Shown here piece after piece: positions 1 to 12,800 of a stretch of 64,000 nucleotides of DNA (position 1 is its first letter; each line of letters begins with the position of its first letter). The notes beneath the pieces are model-generated. The model saw nothing but the letters and a program-made list of their open reading frames with translations. It searched no databases and was not told where the DNA came from. Both the position numbers and the translations under genes were made by a program. Source of the stretch: Acanthaster planci (Eukaryota > Echinodermata > Asteroidea > Valvatida > Acanthasteridae); assembly GCF_001949145.1 (NCBI RefSeq), contig NW_019091416.1, positions 2,889,390-2,953,389 on the forward strand, in the 5' to 3' direction.

Positions 1-2174
1 TTGCCGGCTCGTTTCTTAATTCTTCCCAATTTCTCTTTGTCTGCCTTCCTAGATGCTGTAAACCAAACAAAAACTCTTTCAATTATTGCCTTGTAAAGGT
101 TGCCTGATTCATCAATAGATCACTGAAAGTGTGGCAAAAGTGTCATACAGCAGGCTCTTACCATCTGTAATAACAGCTATACTAATTCAAACTTAGTGGA
201 TTAAGCTTATAAACTATAGATCAGTTCTTTCTTAAGCTGTGTCACCTGGTAGACTTTGTTACACGTAGGAATTGAGTTAACCGTCAGTCTATGATTTTGG
301 ACCTTATATTCATCAATTCACCTCGGTTATTTTCCAGTGTTGAGCGCTGTGCTGGCCTTGGCTCGATTGACCATGATGGTGTTGCATTTCATGTTATTTT
401 ATCACGAAAAAGAAAGGCACTTGCACGCTCTTTTTCAAACGTCGTTTGAAAAAAAATTACATTATTGACCATTTGACCTCATGCATGTATCGTGAAAACC
501 GTTATGTAAGAGTCGCGAATGTGCGCAAGGCCTGTTCCTCCCCGTGATGGAAGGACGGAAACGGGCCTTTATACAAGGCGATCATTATCTGCGTTCCGGT
601 TCCGTTTTGTTCAGTGTTGCTTTATCACCCAACCCCCCCCCACGGCGTATCCTTGTCCATGCACAACAAATTAAACCCGATGGCAGCATCTTTCTTTGTA
701 CTGCATAACACCTGCCACCCTACTGCCGTACACCTCCTAAAAGACGTACGCTACCCTATCGAGACGCCACCCGCGATGACCATCTCATTTCAACCTGGGG
801 AATTGAATTTGACGTTAGGGAGACCAAGCAGGAAGAAATACGCGCTCTTCTCGTGATTTCAATTTAGGCGAGAACCGTAAATCATGGCTTGTGTGATCCG
901 TCTGCTTGAGCATTGTTGTAGCGATGCCCATGGCGAGGGTAGCGTGTTGCCAGGGTTGTGAGAACATTGTGGGAAAGAGTGGCAATGCTATTGAAACTGG
1001 AGTTTCACGTAATCCAAAACGTAACTTCGTGACAAATGAATGCGTTTGAAAGTACAATATACCACCCTGTGTTAATGCAAACGATGTTCCAGAAGTGATA
1101 TTTTTAATTTTAGTGTTCCTTTTTGATTAGTCGAAAAGTAATTCTCTCTCAGGTCACACTTTAGCTGAAGTAAACACGGGCAATGTCCTAAATTGACCTC
1201 TGATTTCCAGAGAGATGTCTTTACACTTTTCTGTTTATCAAAAATTAGTACAGTTACTTTAGGGCGATAACAAAAAATAGTAAAATGATATTTCTATCGA
1301 CCTATCAGCAATTCAACTTGGAAACAAAACTGATACAAAATGTGTAGATTCTGTAATGACGCTTTAAAAGTAATGTTTGCCTTAGTATGGGAAAACTGAT
1401 TTAGTTTTCACTTTTTAACTGGTATCGAAGGCTTGAAACACGGCCATAAACTATTTGACGGCAGTGTATATAGGCTGGCAACATGACGTGATTTACCAAC
1501 CCATACTTCCGGGACGCATGGCAGTCGTGACACCAAACAAATTACTGATATTAAAGGTTGGCCCTATAGGGCTCTTGATTGTGTTTTATAGCACTTATAA
1601 ATTTGATTAACATATAGGTGCAATGTTTTATAATCTAATGGTGAAAATAGATATTTTGCGTCTTCAAGCAGCCGAGGGCTGACTCGCTGCGCATCAGATG
1701 TTGGAACATGTCTGTTATACAGTCTTGAAACGGGGAGAAATCGACCGTTTCTCGCCCGAGACATTTACGCTCGATCATTTTATGTCAATTGGCGGGAAAT
1801 GTCCTTCCAGCAAGAGTGAAAAATTGCTGCTCTGATTTAGTTAGAAGCGTTCCGTACAATGTTCACCTGCATCATTTTGAATCATCGTTGGGTCTCTTTT
1901 CCGTTGGGCTGGCTCGAATGTGTCGAGAGACCCACGGGCTCCTCCAGGGTTCTTCATCTCTGGACAAAAAATTACCAAGGGGAAAAAAATAAGAAATTGA
2001 TTTGTTAACCTTTACCAAGTACATTGGGTAAATTACGCGTATAGCCCTTTTTCACGGTGACCCCGGTAAGTCTCAGATCTCTGTCGATCAAGGGACGTTC
2101 GTCCTTTACTTACACACCCCATAGAACACATATAAATTACATCTGGCATAGGACTATGGAGTGTCATGCTAACT
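1..2174. other. intergenic, no gene recognised
   Basis: I see no exon with a protein signature here. The open frames are short, use no recognisable domain and overlap on both strands. The only structure noted is a weak hairpin near 528-571, where a GGCCT-containing arm is followed by its near complement. Confidence 0.5.
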
Positions 2175-2450
2175 GCATGACATTTTGACATATTTTGGAA
2201 TACGTCAAATGTAAATTTTTTTCACGAGCAAAATAGCAAATGTACCACTGATGTGGTATGTTACACCAACTTTAAGTTGCACTTTAATTTGTTTTCGGAA
2301 TGACACATCATCATCTATTTAGTGTCCTTTAGTTACCAGCCTCGGTTAACTAATTATGAAGTAATTCATCGATGATGAATAAAGTTGGTGTTGGAAGTAG
2401 TAAAGTATACTCTTGACGCGTGTCAATATGATTGTGTCAAAATGTCATGC
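2175..2450. repeat. inverted-repeat element (MITE-like)
   Basis: A 16-bp perfect terminal inverted repeat (GCATGACATTTTGACA at 2175-2190, its complement at 2435-2450) encloses a second inverted pair (ACACCAACTTTA at 2263-2274 against 2380-2391). The nested arrangement in about 276 bp suggests a small non-autonomous DNA transposon. I found no clear target-site duplication and no coding capacity. Confidence 0.55.
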
Positions 2451-5400
2451 TGTAGATTTGCCCCATTAGGAATTCACTCTTACATTTGCCGACTGACAAG
2501 GGGCAAACCATCCGTTGGCACGGTTCAGTAAAGACATAGGCTACTATCTGCAGGTTTGGAGATGAAAGGATAAGTCCCATTGACTTATTTATAAGACTTC
2601 TTCATCAGTAGTTTATCAGTCTGCCAACCGCAAACATATCAATACCTTTAAAGGGCGTGTGGCCAACATTTGAGGCGCAACAACTCGACAACTTCGAAGT
2701 TTGGAAGTGATGTGTCACACTTTGGACTTGCTTGGTGTCTTTTCTTCGCATTCGCGACGCTGGTCAGACGAGTCTTCACTTTTGTTGTGCCACAGTAGAA
2801 TGTGTCTGGGAAAATTAGCTCTGTGGTGCAGTGAAACCAGGTACACTTTTTGTAAAGAAACGGAGAGAACACTGAACCTATGTGAATGGTGATCTATCCA
2901 GTGACTCAGAGACTCGCGAGTCATTGATTACTGAAATTGCAACTCGCGTTACAAACATTGGCTGAATATCTAAAGGTGGACCTTACTGAGATTTAGATTC
3001 AGCTCATTAATTTTACTTTGAGCTGATTGCACTGATTAAAACTGGTTAAAAAGGAAACATTTCTCACCAGCGGGTTCTGAGTGCAGTAAAGGTGGTGACA
3101 GGCCTAGTTTTTTTCTCATTCTGTACATTCAAGGGTTGATTAGGTAAGCTTGTGTCGCAGGCATGGGCGGAAATCCCGGGGGGACGGGAGGACACGCCCC
3201 CCCCCTGAATTTGGTACAGGGGGACACAATGTCGAATGTCCCCTCCATGTTGTAAGCAAACCAAAATTCTAAAAATGATGGATCGAGGATTTCCCCTTTT
3301 GAGTTTTTTTTATTGATGATATGAATAATTCACCTGGTTGTGTTAAATAGTTCTTTAATCAGACTGTTGACTCGTTGGCTTTTAAATGGTATCGTGGAAA
3401 GAAATGTTTGGGCTGTGATAACCAACCACATGCACCTGTTTGGTGGATCGAAACATGAATGGCTATTGAATGTGTTAATAAATCAGCGCCCAATCTGTAA
3501 CAGCTTCTATGTCCTGGCTGTCTTGAACGTAACTTCTCGAATTGCAACTCCCCGTGAGATCCGCCAGTAGCACTGTTCGGTTAAGACAGAGGAACAATTT
3601 GTGTACAAAGCAAGAATAACGCTGCAAATTTCACTTTACACCTCGATTGTGTCCCGGCATGGCGAAAATTTGCTGGAAGCGGATAAAAATCGGTTGGAGA
3701 CCGTCTCAGCTGAATCAACAATATTATCATCATTTTTAACGGCTTCGAATGGACGAGGAAACTCGGCTGTATCATGCGTGGGCGGAGAAAGTATGCCCGA
3801 TTGAATGCCTTTTACGGTTCATAGGCAACAGTGACAAAAACACCGTCTTGGAAACAAACAGAGCCAGCAGAGCTAAACGACAGGTTCTTTAAGAAAGATC
3901 AAGCATGACCTCAACTTGAACAACGTTTCTCTAAAAAACCCTAAAAACAAATCCAATGAATATCAGCTTTCCATTACCAACTCTTCAAATTACTGAGTAA
4001 TTATCTTATTTACAGCTATAGTTAGAGAAAAACTGGTGCCTATGCTCGCCATATTAGGAATAGCTGAGCGAAATCAAACAAAGTAAATAAAATAGCAATA
4101 AAAACTTACTAATAATCAAAATCGAGCTAATAATTCAGCACGCTCGACATGCTCTGAGAGCATGCACTCCTCGAGCTTACTCGAATACACTGAGTTTGAG
4201 AGACCAAGTAATGGTCTAGAACCAGGGTGGCATGTGGCATATATACTAGTCGTGTCCCTGACTCATATCTGGAAATAACATGTCAGTCTATGGCCCTGTC
4301 CGAAACGGGCTTCCAGAGCTACGGCTAGGTCTATCGTCTACGCGTCTCTATCACGCATTTCCAACTGAGCGAAGAAACCTAGACCTAGCTTTAGACAAGA
4401 GATTTGGATGCAGCCTATGAAAAACCACAGGCTGAGGTGGCTGCAGTACCTCCAGCCGCAGCCAAGGAAGTTGGATACACGAAGCTTGGAACTTCACACG
4501 AGTCTATGGTAATGGCGGCACTTCACGTAAAGTGGTGTGTAATTCCAAGCCGCAGCCGAGAAATTCGGACACAGCTTAACAGACTGAAGCAACTATAGCT
4601 CTGCAGCTGTTTCTAGTCTAGTTCCCCTACCAAACGATATACGGACTTCTGCTAATGAAAAGCTAATGCTACATAGGATATCACATTACTTGTCAGGTAA
4701 TGAATTGAAACTGGGCATTTCGCGTCGCACTGAATTTTTTCTGGCGTTACGCGTGATTGAATTAAATATAAAATTTCATAGCTTTACCGACGAAATATAG
4801 TATCTTCACATATTCCACACGCTAGAACACGACCCAGTGGCACATAACATTGTTTCTACAACAGCAATCTGTCGAAGGTTAGTTGAAGTGACGTCCAACC
4901 ACAATTCAGTTGAAACGTCCTGTACCTGCACTGGAAAGCATAACCAAAATCACATTCGAACACATTCACATTAGAACTGTCATACCACTGCCTCCTTGAC
5001 TTTCATTTTCTCGAGAGTGTAAGGGAAGGGAACCAGACTACTCCTAGTTCTTGGCGCCTACCAATCATTAGATACTTCGAGCCGAATCGTAATAATAACC
5101 CCCTTAATTTAACAAAATTGCGGTGTAGCGAGGCCGCATTCGCAACATTACCTCCTTTGGAAAAGAGCGTGCATAATCAACCATAAACGCAATCGTAAGT
5201 CCATGCGCCCACGAACGAGTAGACTGCTCATCGGTTTAATAATGTAATACTCCATGCTATTGTCAAGAATATTATGGACTCGATTCATATGGTGGGCGAA
5301 CCCAGTACAGCCCTCAGCAGGCCTACCTGTGTTGTCACAAGTCGTATTTTGCATTGGCAGCCTGTGAAGCCGATGTACCCTATTACATACCCATTGACGT

Positions 5401-5710
5401 TGTTATGGTTAATCTTGGCAATAAATTCATTGTAAAATGTGATTAGGAGTTTACCTAATAACACCTCAGTCACATGTTTCCGTCTGACCAAGTTTTGGGG
5501 CCAGCTCTTGGTCCAGCTCGCGGCTCGTGATGATATCTCGCGTAATTTGCATATTTGAAGTGCGATGAGTTGTATTTAACAATAAAATAAACCACAGCGC
5601 CACTAAGGATCTGACTGGTATAAGTTTTTGCGTTTACTTTGTATTTTGGGTTTATAATTAGTACCAGATATCAACTTGTGGAACGCCAAGACGTGATATT
5701 CATTTATAAG
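2451..5710. other. intergenic, no gene recognised
   Basis: No exon or RNA gene is supported. The stretch contains a C-rich tract near 3195-3206. Between about 4380 and 4600 there are two loosely similar GCAGCC-containing segments that may be old repeat remnants. Confidence 0.4.
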
Positions 5711-5935
5711 AAAATGGTCAGTTAATTCTGAAAATGATATTCTTGCATTTTCTGTTTATTTTTGGCTTGTTTTCGGAAGGGAAGCCGAGGGCTTAGCCAC
5801 CGTCCCATGAGATAAGGGTTCTTTCCATAATCAATTTCGACTAGAAATGTACTTCATACAGCATCACATTACCCTAATGAGGTGCCACCATTTTTCGGCC
5901 TCGCATTTTGTCCACAAACAATGCACGATGTCCTA
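5711..5935 (+). repeat. dispersed repeat family 1, copy A
   Basis: This stretch aligns along its whole length with 17878-18104 in the same orientation. Shared blocks in order include GTCAGTTAATTCTG, GAGGGCTTA, CCACCGTCCC, GACTAGAAATG, CATACAGCAT, AGGYGCCACCATT and CACAAAC. The two copies differ by many substitutions and small indels, so they are old. No coding signal or terminal repeats were seen. Confidence 0.65.
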
Positions 5936-6714
5936 TCCAGTCTTTATAATGGAGATCAATGATTTCAACAATAAGGTGTAAATGGCATCAGCCACGTGTA
6001 TGGCTATGAAGGATCTGCGAGATTTTCTGACTTGTTCCGACGAAAAACAGACAAAAACCTTTTAAAATGGCCGGCGGATATAATAATTCAACGACTCTTT
6101 GATGATTGTTGTTGTATTTGAAAGAAACACCCATCAAAAAGCCCTTTTTGTCCTCGTCCAAGAAATTTACTATTAAAACGTGGGGTAGCTAGGCAAGTTT
6201 TCGTGAGATCGAACGTAAGTATACTGCGCAGCTACAGCATAAATTCGAGGTGCAAGGCTTACGCATGGTTCAAAGTTATGCCAGGTTTTGTGAAATCGGC
6301 TGCAGATCCATGCGAAACAAACGGAGATGTGCCAATACTGGCATACATACTGTACTATTGACCATGCCTCAGTACTGGCAAACTCTTGCAACTGTGTGGG
6401 CCGTAAGGTACGATTTGGACAGCGAGTTTTCGAATGGTTACCACCGATGATAGTGCGACTGGAGACTTTGATACGCTTTGTGGCGGCATAGCATACACAT
6501 TGGGCCCATGCAGCTACAGAGATCGTAAGTAGAGAAGCTCACACGTCTGAAACGTGCACAAGCACATTGAGACGTGACGCAGATCTAAAATGCTTCATGT
6601 GCGTAGAAGACTGGACACTGGACCGCGCCAGAGGTTAGGCACGTGTACGTCATGGAGCATGTCACCATATCACCATGTTCTGGGCCAAAATTTACGTGAT
6701 GTGTAAGAATAGGC
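5936..6714. other. intergenic, no gene recognised
   Basis: No supported gene. A short direct similarity links 6208-6240 and 6513-6535 (GATCG, GTAAGTA and GCAGCTACAG blocks). This may reflect repeat debris at the edge of the elements that follow. Confidence 0.35.
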
Positions 6715-6865
6715 CCAACCTCGACTCGATGGGCTGCGTGCACGTTCCTCCACAAAAGATCGCGCGAGGCATTTTGGGAATCAACCTGGGGTGGCAGGAT
6801 TGTACCCATGGGAACGAGGTTGGATTAGGCCTGACACTTCTAGCTATGGAATATCGAAGTGAATT
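6715..6865 (+). repeat. dispersed repeat family 2, copy A
   Basis: The segment shares GCCCAACCTCGACTC, GGGCTGCGTGCACGT and further downstream blocks with 15928-16062. A GGAACGAGGTTGG core near 6811-6823 recurs in similar form at about 18818-18830. The copies are broken by indels. It abuts the long inverted repeat at 6866-7114 and may belong to the same element. Confidence 0.5.
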
Positions 6866-7114
6866 CGTCACGTGCACACTTATGTGTGTAAAAGGCATTA
6901 GCGCGAGAACCAGCGTGTGAACCGACACACGCTCGTACTCCATTCGTTTGAACTGCACTCCCTAGTTCAGAATGACGTCACACTTAATACCGAAGTGTGA
7001 CATCATTTTAAACCAGGCAGTGTAGAGCAAACGAACGGAGTACGCGCGTGTGCTGGTTCAAGCGCTGGTCCTCGCGCTAATATGCCTTTTAAACACACAA
7101 GTGTGCGAGTGACG
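6866..7114. repeat. long inverted repeat (foldback element)
   Basis: Two arms of about 120 bp face each other around about 6992. The left arm runs from CGTCACGTGCACACTT through GGCATTAGCGCGAG, CGTACTCC and TTCGTTTG to TGACGTCACACTT. The right arm carries the reverse complement of each block in mirrored order. Arms differ at scattered positions. The repeat contains palindromic TGACGTCA cores and would fold into a long hairpin. Confidence 0.75.
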
Positions 7115-9649
7115 TCACTGTATACATAACCAGTCGGCTATTGCTTACGTCACGCTTCAGCTAATGAGCACATGCTCAAATCGACGCAAACAATAGTAGA
7201 CTGGTTACGTGCGACCGCGGCATCTGAAATTGAAGTTTTCCTTAAGATGAAGACATTTTATCCCCGACCCTTTCCCCTACAATGAATGTGAAATGAACTC
7301 ACGGTTTCTATATTTGTTGTCAAAGACGGGCCTCCTATAAAAAAGAAGTGAAACCTTCCACCGGGTGAAGATTTACACAAAAATCCGGATGTCGAAGTTG
7401 GAATTTGGGCAGCGGCACCTCGGGTGAAGGATAATAATTTCACGGTGAATGAATTACGCGACAGCCGGTGAGATGAGCGCGGGGACCACGCCACAAGCGA
7501 GGGCGGTGTACAGGGACAAACTGTGTGTTCAATAATGACAAGCCCGGAGACGTGCTCAGTATACAGCACCGCTGCCGTGCCGCTGCCTTCTCTTTTATCC
7601 CCGACTACTTCCCTGGAGGTTGATCAATCCCGTAGATGGACACCCTGCAACCAAATTGAAGAGCCCTGTACGGACCGGTGCTGTGTCCGGAAAAGGACAT
7701 ATCCTGGACATCTGTCATCCCGGGAGCGATGTATCTCTAATGCGACGTTAAGCCCTTTACCAGGTCAAAGGATTTGGCGAATATGCAGCTCACTTGTAAA
7801 CAAGTTCTAAGAATCATGTTCTTGTTATAGCATGCTTCTATAATTGGCATGTGGTGTATTTTTATTCGACAAAAAGGGACCGTGTGCGAAAACAGATAGA
7901 TACACTACAGATTGATGTTCTTTTCGTTCTTGAAATCGTCAACTCCCAAGTTCTTCTCACTGACGTCTGTGTTTCCGTCGGGTCGTTGTACGTGACGTTA
8001 TTTGGCCGTTTGTTGGTTATAGACCTTTTTCCTGATGCAGCCATGTTTGTCTTGTTCCCCATAGAATCATCGGCACTACAGTCGATCCTCGTTAATAAGT
8101 GCACTGTTAATGTAAGATTCTGCTCATAACAAGGAAAATTTCGGGTCCCAATCTTTTTTTTTTTTCATTTTTTTTCATTCCTGACAATACAAGATTTCTG
8201 TTATAAAAAGGTAATTTGCCAGGTCCGAAGGACCTCTTATAGTCGGATTTCACACTAGCGCCGTCTGCGGATATCTGCATCGAAACCGAGGCTCTTTGTG
8301 TGGAACTTCATCGCGCGCGCCCGCGGAGTCGATACACTACATCCGGTTCTGGTTTAAACCACGCCCACTGCACATGCAGATACACAACCATCACAGGTAC
8401 GTTAGTTCGCCGTAAATTGCCGTTATTTTTTTCCTTTGGTTTTAGGAGTCATCCTGAAAGACTCTTCCACAAAAATGTGCAGCCTGAAAAGTCTGAATTT
8501 AACATACCGTTATGTATTTTGTGTCTCGTCTGATCGTATCAAGAACTGAAGCTGATACACACAGCCTCGTTTTCAAACGCGGAAGTACGCTAAAAGCGTC
8601 GTATTGGGACCCCTCTATTAATGAGGTTCGACTGTATACAACTTCACATATTGATAAAAGGGAACATACTATATACGTTCCCGTTGGGCCTCAGTTTGGT
8701 TGCATTGCTTTAATGGTGGAAAAGCAAGATGGCTGCCCCTGGTCATCCTCCTTGTAGATCCATACTTTAGTTGCCCTTTTTGTTCATGATATTAGCATTT
8801 TTATGTCTCTGCTTTCAGGTAAGACATGAACTCAGTTCCACAATTAACTTTCCCCAGCCGATTGAACGGCACGTGCTAATGCTGCAAATTAGAAACCTCT
8901 CGATTTCTCGCTGCTAGGATAGCGTAAAGGGCGGCCGACTCCAAAACTGCCGTCGTTGATCTCTCACGCAGTGATAACAATATTAAGCGTTTCCTGGTCA
9001 CTCGTGCGTTGCGAAGAAAAGGCGGCTCTTGCAAACGCCCCCTGCATATCGTTCAGCAATCCATTGGGTTTGGCATGGCTGTTTTGAAAACAAAAACGGC
9101 TGGCAACGAACCTGAACCAGCTGATCGGACTAAATATAGTCAATCACTTTTTTCTTTCAGAGAACCGAAGGATTTTGCCGGTAACAAATAATTTGTTAAT
9201 GGGCTGGTGTTAGAGGGAATCGTATCAGAGCAAAGTTAAACGGAACCGAATTATCAAAATGTTACAATATCTACCATGCCTTTGATCTCAGAAATCTAAT
9301 TATGAATACGGTGGCCAAATGTGACCGTTGGACGCAAAAGAAGACAATGTACCTTACCAAACTGTTGAGCAATAACAAACTTTCCGCCTAATTGGTTTAG
9401 TTTCCCATCTCGTGTATAATGAAAGAATCGGACAGTTTATCCGGCATAGTTTTTCTGTCAACAACTTTGCTTGTCGTGTAAGTACACTGCCATGGTAGAA
9501 TTCTCTTTCTTATAAATTTCCTGACGCTCCCCATCAAATCATGCATACATGCCCCAAGTATCAAAACCAAAACGAGAGGTATACTCCATTTTTACCCCAT
9601 CTCTCTCAGTTTTCACGGTTGTCTGTTCTCATTTTCTGCTCTGTCGCAG
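7115..9649. other. intergenic or intronic, no gene recognised
   Basis: No domain-bearing exon is visible. Upstream exons of the cysteine-rich peptide gene ending at 9805 should lie here or further left, but I could not identify them. A T-rich run lies at about 8152-8177. Confidence 0.4.
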
Positions 9650-9805
9650 CTCTGCGGCAAGGATCAGGTTTGCAAACAAGCGGAGAAGAGGACTTTCAGA
9701 TGCCGCTGCCCCATATACACCTTCTGTGTGGCCGACGGCCGGCAGTACGACGCCACCTGCAAATACAGCCAAGTGGGACTGGTCTACAACCAGCCCAAGT
9801 GGTGA
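9650..9805 (+). CDS. terminal exon of a small cysteine-rich, probably secreted peptide
   Basis: A strong 3' splice site (long pyrimidine tract ending TCTGTCGCAG at 9649) is followed by 51 codons and a TGA at 9803-9805. The frame enters in phase 0. The encoded tail has six cysteines in the pattern C-x5-C-x9-C-x-C-x5-C-x10-C and ends in NQPKW. Third positions are strongly G/C (GAC GGC CGG CAG TAC GAC GCC ACC TGC), unlike the flanks, which supports real coding. The spacing resembles the cysteine core of CART-type neuropeptides, where C-x5-C, C-x-C and C-x5-C also occur, but loop lengths differ and I do not recognise the exact family. No signal peptide can be seen because the 5' exon or exons were not found. 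Other disulfide-rich hormones or defence peptides remain possible. Confidence 0.6.
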   Translation, partial: LCGKDQVCKQAEKRTFRCRCPIYTFCVADGRQYDATCKYSQVGLVYNQPKW

Positions 9806-12800
9806 TTCACTTGGCCAGCAGCTGCGTTATATTGACCCAGCAGGTGGGTTATATTGACCGGTCAACCTTTAGATATCATTATGTGTACATTATGCACTAT
9901 GTATATTTGGTGCAATTATGATGCCAGTGGGTATCGAATGATCCATTTCGATTAGTATTTGATTGCTGGCAAGATAGAAAGATCGAACAGGTTTAAAATT
10001 TTTAACAATTTCTTACCAACAAAGGAGGTACCAATTGGAGACGAGCCTTTAACGGAAACCAGCATACCAGTTTCTATTCGCCATTTAAGAATTTTTCATT
10101 AAAAATGAGTTCAAAAAGTGTTACAAACTTTCTCTCACCAAAATGACTGTGTCGAATTGTTTGAAACTTTTATTTTAATAACTCATTCTGTTGCTTATTG
10201 TTGCAGCTCCTGAATCAATTCAACTTAAAACGAAACCGATTTTCTTACACACTTGTAATTTGGTACATGAGTGAAGGTAATCGTGATCAAATTTAAAGAA
10301 CTTCTTAACTGTTTATGTGGAATGTGGAAAGTGCGCTAAAAAAGGGGACACTTAGCCGAATTCTTGCCCAATATTCGGACGCCGCCGTTTCTGACTTTCG
10401 GACAAAATTTCCTGTCCTTGATATTGTCCACAAAGCTTCACCATTGAAGCCTGCATCAAGAATTTAATAGCGCCAGTGTTTTAATTAACTAAATGGGTTT
10501 GACGTTTTTCAACATTGAGGTTTGGCATGCACTGTATATTGAAAGACGGGTGAACGTCGAAGTGCGCCGCGTTATTGGGGAACTCTTCGGCACTACTAAA
10601 AACCATGTTAAGGACCACTTTTTCTTTTGTTTATACTTTTTATATGAGATATATATATGCTGAATGTCTCTTGCACTATTGAACATTTTAAAAAGTTTTT
10701 ATTCCAGTAAGAACACTATCTAGATAAAAAAATTGGAAGAATTAGACCCCACTTATAGCTTGAAAAAACATTACAAGTTAGGAAAAAATGGTCTTTAACT
10801 CTTTTGAGTAGTGTACATATTCATCTGCCGATGGCAAATTCAGCAGGCTGAATAAATAAAAGAAAATAAATAAATAGAAAAGGAATAATTAGAAAATAAT
10901 AATAATCCATCTTGAAAAGGCTGAATAAGAGTTGTTCAGAAAGAAAATGCTCATTCAACCTATTCTCGCCGTCACGCCTTTCCCTCTTTTTGACCATGAC
11001 TGTATATAATGTTTTATTGTTGCCATTCTCACTTCCCTTTTAATGAGTGGAACGAACGGGGAAAATAATGAAATTACCGCGGGTATCCTGGCTCCAATGT
11101 GGTTCACCTGGCCGAGGCAAGACCAAAGACAAACCCGGTCCTCGTGAGTTATTAGATATTCGGCGTGTCAAACAGCACGTGTGAAATATTTAGACCTATA
11201 CGCAGCCGAGGACGGACTACTAGAATCAAAAATGGTGTGGAAATCAATAGGAAATCAATGGGAATGAAAAGCATCTCCCAAAGAAATTAAAGGCGAGTAA
11301 CAACCAGCACGCACATATGGCTGATGTTGGCTGAAAGAGGAATAGAGTGAAGGCGTTTCTAACAAATGAAATTGGTGTGCTGGCAGATTGACTAACCTTT
11401 TCAAGACGAAACACATTTCAACTTGAAAAAGACACCTTTTTCGGAAAAGTTCCTGGGGTTATCATGCCTAGGATTCATTTCATCCACCATCCATGAGAAA
11501 CAAGTTTGGTGCCTTGAATCTAAGCATCAATTGCAGTTTACGGAACACATAGCGCAGCGTAGCTCTTAACAAATATGTTCGCTTGAACATAGATACTCTC
11601 TCGTTTTTACAGCGAAAACTCCTATATTGACACATTTAAAAAGACAGTATTTCGCACAGAACAATACGTGTTGCTACTTATTTTGTAATACAGTCAAGTG
11701 ATCATGTTTAAATCGTCTTTTTATACGACCAACGTTTGAAGGCTGTATAGTCTATGCTCAATAACAACTTGCCTAACAGTTGACGAAACGTTACTGGAAA
11801 AAAACAAACAAACAATGAACGCATGATAAAATCCTAACCTTTGGTAACTTCAATAAGAAAAACCTGCAGTGGCACCACACTCACTAGCATGTTGCACGCG
11901 TTGTTCATCGCGGATGTTTGCCGTCTTTGCCCAGTTCGTAGGTCAAAATATTCCGACTGTATCACGGAATCTTTTGCTAGGGGTAACCATGCACAATTGT
12001 CACGTGGCCAAACCGGACGCTGTTCCCCCCGATTTTGAAAACTTCCGAACCCTTTATTCGTTCGTTTCCTAACTCTTCCCCCACCAGCAGGAAATGTCGT
12101 CATGCTTTGAACCATTCTTCACGCCCATGTTCATAACGATGAAAAATAAGGAGTCTAAAAAAAAACATGTCACATTAAGAAAAGCACTTAGTCCAAGCAG
12201 ATTTTCCACCTGATCCAGACACTAAGTTGAAAACTGCATAAATACTTCCGAGTGCTCAAGAGCGGACCCAGAACCACATTTTCGGGGACAAACTTGTTTT
12301 TTGGGCCTCTCTGAGGGCTGAAACTACATGCTGGTGCTTTTTACACGCTGTAGGAAGGGAAGAAAATAATATGGATAGAAAATTGCCTTTCTCTCATTAA
12401 GTTTCAAAGAAAGAACTTTGGCTCCTATTTGGGGGGCCAGTGGCCCCCTTCTCTCCCTCCTCTTCCCCCTTCGCCCTTGCCTGTGAGTTAATTTACTCTC
12501 GTACGTTTCTTGGTCGGTGGGGGAACTACGTCAAAGAATTGTATCTTTACGTGTCAATTGAGAAGAATAGCGATCAAGGGACCATTTTGGTGACATCTTG
12601 TTGACTTTTGTCGATCACAACTTTTCTTTTCTTTTGTAACCAGTCTTGTAAAAGAAAATGGGATAAAAGTGAAACGCCTGTACTTTCTTTCTTGTTTCAC
12701 TTCTGCAGCATTGTTGGAGCGAGTGACAATGAAATTCAACCAGTTCAATCCTAGGACAAGGCTCCGTGTACAAAAGTGTTCATCCAACCTTGTAGAAATG

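Noticed and set aside
9541-9921. Two ATG-led frames of 102-126 codons over the cysteine-rich exon
   Set aside because: They lie in the other frames, run through the splice acceptor and lack the cysteine pattern.
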